A DNA stretch of 64,000 nucleotides from positions 24,655-88,654 of the forward strand of contig JAQGLW010000081.1 of the NCBI GenBank assembly GCA_028292665.1. Direction: 5' to 3'. Source of the DNA: Herminiimonas sp. GTDB taxonomy: Bacteria > Pseudomonadota > Gammaproteobacteria > Burkholderiales > Burkholderiaceae_D. Positions 60,101 to 64,000 of the stretch are shown here, piece after piece. A model generated the notes under the pieces. The model was not told the DNA's origin. It saw only the letters and a program-made list of their open reading frames with translations, and made no database searches. Position 1 is the stretch's first letter. Every line of letters starts with the position of its first letter. The translations under genes and the position numbers were made by a program.

Positions 60101-63079
60101 TCACACGATCTTGCGGAGTGGCGTCATGAGCCTGATCGCAACGTCAATATTCTGGCGGTACATGCAGCGCATTCGCTGGCAGGCAGTTCGGCCACTGTCG
60201 GTTTCGAATCGCTGAGGGAAGTGGCGCATGCTCTTGAAATGGTGCTGCAGTCTCTTGCACGCAAGCCGGTGCGGCTTGATTCCGAAGAATACGATACGCT
60301 GGAGCAAAGCGTTGACTGCCTGAAGCAGATGCTGCAAAAGTTTGCCTTATGCGAGATGCCCGCGCATGAACCGCAGCAGGTTCGAGGGTTGGAATGCCTG
60401 CAGCAGGAAGTCAATGCGCGTTCGGGAGGTTCCACGTCCCAGATCCATTCCTCGGTGCCGGCATTTAATGATGTGCATGTGGAAGCCGGCACATCGCAAA
60501 TTGCAATTGAAACGGCGGATTCCGTTGCGGTTGGCGAGATCATGGAAATGTCCATGCCGGCGCAGCCGTCCGGCGCGCAGCCGGAGCCGGAAGCCGCCGT
60601 CTCGAATGCAGAGTCGCTTTTCGAGCACGAGATTATCGCCACCCACGCATTGATGCCTTCGGATGAACTCGACGCGGATCTGTTGCCGGTATTTCTGGAA
60701 GAGGGAAGCGATATATTGCCGCAAATGGGGCAATTGTTGCGCGCATGGCAGCAAGCTCCTGCCGACATGAATTCCGCGCAATCCTTGTTGCGCCTGCTGC
60801 ACACGATCAAGGGCAGTGCAAGAATGGCAGGCGCAATGGCGCTCGGCCAGCATATGCATGAGATGGAAAGCCGGATTGAACAAATCACGCGATCCGGAAT
60901 TCCGGCGTCGGAGGCAATTGAAGAATTGCTGAGCCGGCTTGATTTTGCCTTGTACCTGTTTGAACAGCTGCAAAACCCGGATGCAGGCAAGCCGGTGCCC
61001 GTGATCAAAGCTGAAGAAGAAACGCATGATCAACCGCGCCATATTGCAGATGCGGGAAGCAAGGCCGCTCATCACGATATGGTGACCCTGCCATCGTTGA
61101 TGCCGATGCGGTCAATTCGGAGTTCCGATGCCGCACCTGTTGCGTCGGCGGCAACCGCGGCGACACAGACTTCCGCCGTGGCCGCATCTGCAGCTTCCGT
61201 GCCGCTGGTACGGGTACGCGCCGATATTCTAGACCGGCTGGTGAATCAGGCCGGTGAGGTATCCATCTCCCGTTCCCGTGTCGAGACCGAGGTCGAGACG
61301 TTGCGGCAGTCATTGTCCGAGCTGACCGAAAATGTGTCGCGGCTGCGTGGTCAATTGCGTGAAATCGAAATTCAGGCCGAGACCCAAATGGCATCGCAAA
61401 TGGCGCATTCCGCCGACCGCGAATTCGATCCATTGGAATTCGATCGTTTTACGCGTTTGCAGGAGCTTACGCGCATGATGGCGGAGAGCGTGAACGACGT
61501 TGCATCGGTGCAGCACAATCTGACCAGGACCGTTGAAGGCGCGACCATTGACCTGACTGCGCAAGCGCGCTTGACCCGCGATCTGCAACAGGATTTGATG
61601 CGGGTGCGCATGGTGCAGTTCTCCAGTATTTCGGAGCGGCTGTATCGCGTCACGCGTCAGGCTTCCAAAGAAGTCGACAAACGAGTCAACCTCGACATCC
61701 GCGGCAGCTCCGTTGAAATTGACCGCAGCGTGCTGGAAAAGATGGCCGGCCCGTTCGAGCATTTGCTGCGCAATGCGATTGTGCACGGCATTGAATCGCG
61801 CGAAGCGCGTATCGCTGCCGGCAAGAGTGAAATCGGTGAATTGCTGGTCGAGATCCGGCAAGAGGGTAATGAAGTCGTGATTCAGTTCTCGGATGATGGA
61901 CAAGGGTTGAATCTGGGCCGGATTCGCGAGAAGGCCAAGGCAACAGGATTGCTGGCCGACGATACCGCGATGTCCGATGCCGAAGTGAAGGACCTGATTT
62001 TCCATCCCGGATTTTCGACTGCGCAAGAAGTTACCGAACTGGCCGGACGAGGCGTCGGCATGGATGTGGTGCGTTCCGAAGCCGCTGCACTGGGCGGCCG
62101 TATCGCGATTATCAGCGAGCAGGGTAAAGGCGCGCATTTCATCATTCAATTGCCGTTGACCCTGGCGGTTACCCAAGTGGTCCTTCTGTCGACCGGCGGC
62201 AAGACGTATGCAGTGCCGTCCGTCCTGGTGGAACAGGTACAGCAATTGAAGGCCAATCCGCTTGCGGCGGCCTATAACGATGGCGCGGTGATGTGGCAGA
62301 ACAGCCGGGTGCCGATGTATTACCTGTCGGCGCTGCTGGGCGACACGAATGCCACCGCGATCGCTCAGCAATATTCTCCATTGGTGATCCTGAAGAGCGG
62401 TAATGACCGTGTCGCAATCCACGTCGATCAAGTCATCGGCAATCGAGAGGTGGTGGTCAAGAACATCGGGCCGCAACTGGCGCGCATGATTGGTATTGCC
62501 GGCGCAACCGTACTGGGTTCCGGCGACATCGTGCTGATCCTGGACCCGGTGCCGTTGGCGCAACGGTCTTTGCATGAAAATGTACGCGCACCGCGGATCA
62601 TCCCATCCGACGCGCCTGAGGGCATGGGCGCCGTCGCCGAAATGGCAATACCCGCACCGGTACTCGCCAAGCCCCAACCGGTCCAGGGACTGCGCACGCA
62701 AAATATCGTGATGGTGGTCGACGACTCACTGACGGTGCGCCGGGTTACGCAACGCTTCCTGGCGCGCGAAGGCTATCAGGTTGTGCTGGCAAAAGACGGT
62801 GTGGATGCACTGGAACAGTTGCAGTCGATCACTCCCGATGTGATGCTGGTTGACATCGAAATGCCTCGCATGGACGGTTTCGATCTGACGCGTAACGTGC
62901 GCAGCGATGAGCGCACGCGGCATATTCCGATCATCATGATTACGTCGCGTACTGCTACCAAGCATCGTAATTACGCAATGGAGTTGGGGGTCAACGAATA
63001 CTTGGGCAAGCCTTATCAGGAGTCCGATTTGCTGAAGTTCGTGGCCGGGTTTGTCAAGAAGGAAACGCCGGTCAGTTAA
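57161..63079 (+). CDS. pilL: Chp pathway hybrid histidine kinase PilL/ChpA
   Basis: This 1972-residue hub kinase phosphorylates PilG and PilH. The N-terminal ~700 residues are helical and FimL/HPt-like without clear phospho-His motifs. Then come Hpt domains with His761 (RRSFHTLKGSGRMVG), His1004 (HAAHSLAGSSATVG) and His1214 (LLHTIKGSARMAGA). A dimerisation region starts near 1350, and the HATPase N box is HLLRNAIVHGIESREARIAAG (around 1530). A CheW-like domain spans ~1665-1800, and a C-terminal receiver has Asp1898 (MLVDIEMPRMDG). P. aeruginosa ChpA is longer (about 2470) with more Xpt modules, so this is a reduced version. Confidence 0.95.
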   Translation: MTTHSSVQSVRDNFDTGPLSWVMDEIREALTRSKTIIHEAVAQESEAQSTALRHAKTYLHQAHGALQIVDVDGVALLTETTEDLLDRLESGKILLNQDIAHSIANAYQAVIEYLEELLSGAQHQPIRLFPYYRSLMEIRGADKIHPSDLFFPNLAVRLQLPLNGQADKSVDYAALRQRFEKALLPFLKSTDPAAELANAAAMGDVIGEVERAQNNQQSRGFWWVIHGFADVVSAGKVKNELYVRQLFARINLQLRRLSEGSSSIGERLLRDAMFFIAGAENPPARALQIRAAYQLDGMVPADYEKKRYGQIDADALAMAKERLSQAKSMWNRIAGGDASAAQPFEQEMNGLNEAGSRLNSPSLSKLLRELNGIARHAAHSNPGDGIGVEVATSLLFVEDALNHTGRLSDNFSERADAMTARLLSIVAGEKPAEAAQWLDDMSREAQQRQTMMALAGEMQSSLGQVEKMLDEYFSNPSKRTALTPIDSVLHQIEGALAILDQDDAMRAIRHTRAAVKRFAEAEPDAAPNQQEFRHVAQNVGALSFFIETLQLHSEGVKKRFLFDDKLGVFHANLLEKNTAPEVSVDIQMDPLFEPATHRADVVQDVSTASALPTVEAELAYHQQQSAELAISLNAEPDNPALQERLKESLVKIRSDAVLIDNSEANDRAQIAIDILERPDFVASEAALADIISATTPAMPAPVEPIMQAAAPETDEAVDAELLEIFLSEAEEVLDCVRQTIPELRNEARNQEHMTTLRRSFHTLKGSGRMVGLMAFGDAAWGIEQVLNLRLSEGLGGNPDLYALLEKATEVLGAWVADLQTQGRSDRIAAALMNAAERVKKGESFLYEESAGAIAEPRIETASSDDVQAPVLLAEPDILLELPQVEEAQMSDADLTAFHIEEIEFAIEPVPIIAASEASEPAAPEIVMPELMPVAQIIDFHEILAAEEKHDDSIKRIGALEISVPLHNIYLAETDELVRLLSHDLAEWRHEPDRNVNILAVHAAHSLAGSSATVGFESLREVAHALEMVLQSLARKPVRLDSEEYDTLEQSVDCLKQMLQKFALCEMPAHEPQQVRGLECLQQEVNARSGGSTSQIHSSVPAFNDVHVEAGTSQIAIETADSVAVGEIMEMSMPAQPSGAQPEPEAAVSNAESLFEHEIIATHALMPSDELDADLLPVFLEEGSDILPQMGQLLRAWQQAPADMNSAQSLLRLLHTIKGSARMAGAMALGQHMHEMESRIEQITRSGIPASEAIEELLSRLDFALYLFEQLQNPDAGKPVPVIKAEEETHDQPRHIADAGSKAAHHDMVTLPSLMPMRSIRSSDAAPVASAATAATQTSAVAASAASVPLVRVRADILDRLVNQAGEVSISRSRVETEVETLRQSLSELTENVSRLRGQLREIEIQAETQMASQMAHSADREFDPLEFDRFTRLQELTRMMAESVNDVASVQHNLTRTVEGATIDLTAQARLTRDLQQDLMRVRMVQFSSISERLYRVTRQASKEVDKRVNLDIRGSSVEIDRSVLEKMAGPFEHLLRNAIVHGIESREARIAAGKSEIGELLVEIRQEGNEVVIQFSDDGQGLNLGRIREKAKATGLLADDTAMSDAEVKDLIFHPGFSTAQEVTELAGRGVGMDVVRSEAAALGGRIAIISEQGKGAHFIIQLPLTLAVTQVVLLSTGGKTYAVPSVLVEQVQQLKANPLAAAYNDGAVMWQNSRVPMYYLSALLGDTNATAIAQQYSPLVILKSGNDRVAIHVDQVIGNREVVVKNIGPQLARMIGIAGATVLGSGDIVLILDPVPLAQRSLHENVRAPRIIPSDAPEGMGAVAEMAIPAPVLAKPQPVQGLRTQNIVMVVDDSLTVRRVTQRFLAREGYQVVLAKDGVDALEQLQSITPDVMLVDIEMPRMDGFDLTRNVRSDERTRHIPIIMITSRTATKHRNYAMELGVNEYLGKPYQESDLLKFVAGFVKKETPVS

Positions 63080-63723
63080 TAAAAAGATTTGTTCCAGATC
63101 GTTTTCGTGCCGGCATCAGCGTAAGTACGCAGGCTCTTTCGTGTCATTACGCTGACGCTTTTTTATGACCGGATAATGCTCCAGCGTGCGCTTCCGCACT
63201 TGTTCATGCGGCACAATCGGCAGCGGATAATCCTTCCCCGATTCGATGCCTGCCAATTTGCAGTTCTGCTGACGGCAACTGCCGCGACGCATGAATTTTC
63301 TTGTTGTCCGGCTTCCCTGGTTGCAGAAGATAGCGGCGGATAAACTTTCCTTCCGAATCGAATTTTTCAGATTGCTTAATCGGATTGAAAATACGGCAAT
63401 ACGGTTGCGTTCGCAGCCGGAAGAAGCCGCCCACCGCCAGCCGCCGTTGCTGACAGCCAAATCGAAGCCGTTCAGTTTCCCCGCAAAACAGCTCTCGCCT
63501 CAACGCTGATCGATGCCGAGGTCCTCGATCAGAAAGCAGGCGGCCACAATGCGGTTGTTCGCTACAAGCAGATTTGTTCGTCCCGGGTGTCAAAGTAAAC
63601 AGCCGGAGCCGAGCCCGAATGGCAATCGCGCCATTCGTCCATAGCCCCTATTTCATGCAGGTTGGTGCAATTGCCCTGTACAGGCCGCTAATACGAAAGA
63701 TAACGTCTGTTAAAACTGATAAA
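63080..63723. other. Gene-free gap between pilL and yqgE, mostly photolyase remnant
   Basis: Only the photolyase remnant is recognisable here. The ~140 bp between it and yqgE hold no clear promoter. Short open frames on both strands do not resemble genes. Confidence 0.6.
63116..63580 (-). pseudogene. phrB: Decayed deoxyribodipyrimidine photolyase (C-terminal remnant)
   Basis: On the minus strand, broken pieces of a class I photolyase C-terminal half remain in order. VAACFLIEDLGIDQR is followed by an in-frame TGA (63500-63502) where family members have Trp. Then comes GESCFAGKLNGFDLAVSNGGWRWAASSGC. A one-base loss near 63412 shifts the frame to QPYCRIFNPIKQSEKFDSEGKFIRRYL. A one-base gain near 63256 restores it for GIESGKDYPLPIVPHEQVRKRTLEHY. 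The N-terminal half (antenna domain and most FAD contacts) is absent. It sits between pilL and yqgE. The assignment rests on remembered family motifs. Confidence 0.85.
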
Positions 63724-64000
63724 ATGGTCGTCATGGTGAAGCAAAGCAAGACCCTGAAATCCTCTCCTGAACCTGGAACCGTCCAAGGTACGCCTGATTT
63801 TTCCGAATCTCCATCTATAGTGACTGCTCCTGAACTCAATCTGGCGAATCATTTTTTGATTGCAATGCCATCGATGCTCGATCCGATTTTTGGCGGCACG
63901 GTGGTTTACCTGTGCGAACACAATGCCGCGGGCGCTCTCGGCGTGATCATCAACAAGCCGACCGATATGACGATGGATGTATTGTTGGAACGCATCGATC
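63724..64000 (+). CDS. yqgE: YqgE/AlgH (UPF0301) family protein, 5' part (runs off the window)
   Basis: The first ~92 codons are present and the frame is open at the end of the window. After a variable N-terminus of ~38 residues, the UPF0301 hallmark appears: LNLANHFLIAMPSMLDPIFGGTVVYLCEHNAAGALGVIINKPTD. The start may be ATG 63724 or ATG 63733; neither has a clear ribosome site. The function of YqgE/AlgH is unclear (AlgH was linked to alginate regulation). In many proteobacteria yqgE is followed by ruvX and pyrR/pyrB, beyond this window. Confidence 0.93.
   Translation, partial: MVVMVKQSKTLKSSPEPGTVQGTPDFSESPSIVTAPELNLANHFLIAMPSMLDPIFGGTVVYLCEHNAAGALGVIINKPTDMTMDVLLERID

Overview
This 64-kb window is chromosomal core DNA of a betaproteobacterium, most likely of the order Burkholderiales and close to Oxalobacteraceae (Herminiimonas/Herbaspirillum-like). 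That placement is an inference from gene order and protein flavour: pilB-pilC-pilD-coaE-zapD-yacG, ispB-tRNA-Pro, rplU-rpmA-obgE-proB, aroQ-accB-accC-prmA, hemL-thiD-rubredoxin-pilGHIJL-yqgE, and lysine/alanine-rich histone H1-like proteins. No species can be named from the sequence alone. No prophage, insertion sequence, integron, CRISPR array or plasmid function was seen.

Layout. 1-3.5 kb: the 3' end of secA, then argJ, a DUF815 ATPase and a mutT-like Nudix gene. 3.6-10.5 kb (minus strand): a type IV pilus biogenesis block (pilB, pilC, pilD) running into coaE, zapD and yacG, preceded by a CorC/HlyC-type CBS membrane protein. 10.6-19 kb: tRNA-Pro(CGG), ispB, then rplU-rpmA-obgE-proB, a CNP1-like protein, rppH, proS and a lytic transglycosylase. 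19-26.7 kb: a histone-H1-like/SWIB fusion, ffh, a ccsA-like membrane protein, a small zinc-ribbon protein, the pilS-pilR two-component system and ampD. 26.7-31.4 kb: the class Ia ribonucleotide reductase genes nrdA and nrdB, behind a promoter overlapped by two NrdR boxes. 31.8-40.6 kb: a second H1-like protein with nine 30-bp repeats, yggT-yggU, a glycine-zipper lipoprotein, a PfkB kinase, a DUF3426 protein, prmA, accC, accB, aroQ, a TlpA-like thioredoxin and an unknown gene. 40.8-49.2 kb: mpl, a YqiA-like esterase, ubiC, an RNase II-family gene, a TonB-like protein, aroE, mtgA and corA. 49.3-53.1 kb: an Nramp-like transporter, hemL, a divergent thiD and rubredoxin. 53.1-63.1 kb: the Chp chemosensory operon pilG-pilH-pilI-pilJ-pilL (chpA). 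The window ends with a decayed photolyase gene and the start of yqgE.

How it fits together. Three separate loci serve type IV pili: the assembly ATPase, platform and peptidase (pilBCD); transcriptional control (pilSR); and the Chp chemotaxis-like pathway that tunes twitching. The rest is housekeeping: protein export and targeting, dNTP supply, fatty-acid, arginine, proline, shikimate, haem and ubiquinone synthesis, and cell-wall growth and recycling.

The least ordinary material lies between genes. It includes a densely structured leader of about 270 nt before corA, inverted-repeat-rich intergenic regions on both sides of ffh, an attenuator-like triple repeat between rpmA and obgE, a long nrdA leader with an in-frame upstream ORF, a candidate 40-codon ORF directly after nrdB, and the photolyase pseudogene. 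I saw no clearly novel multi-gene system. The structured non-coding elements are the best candidates for something undescribed, and all of them rest on hand-read pairing only.
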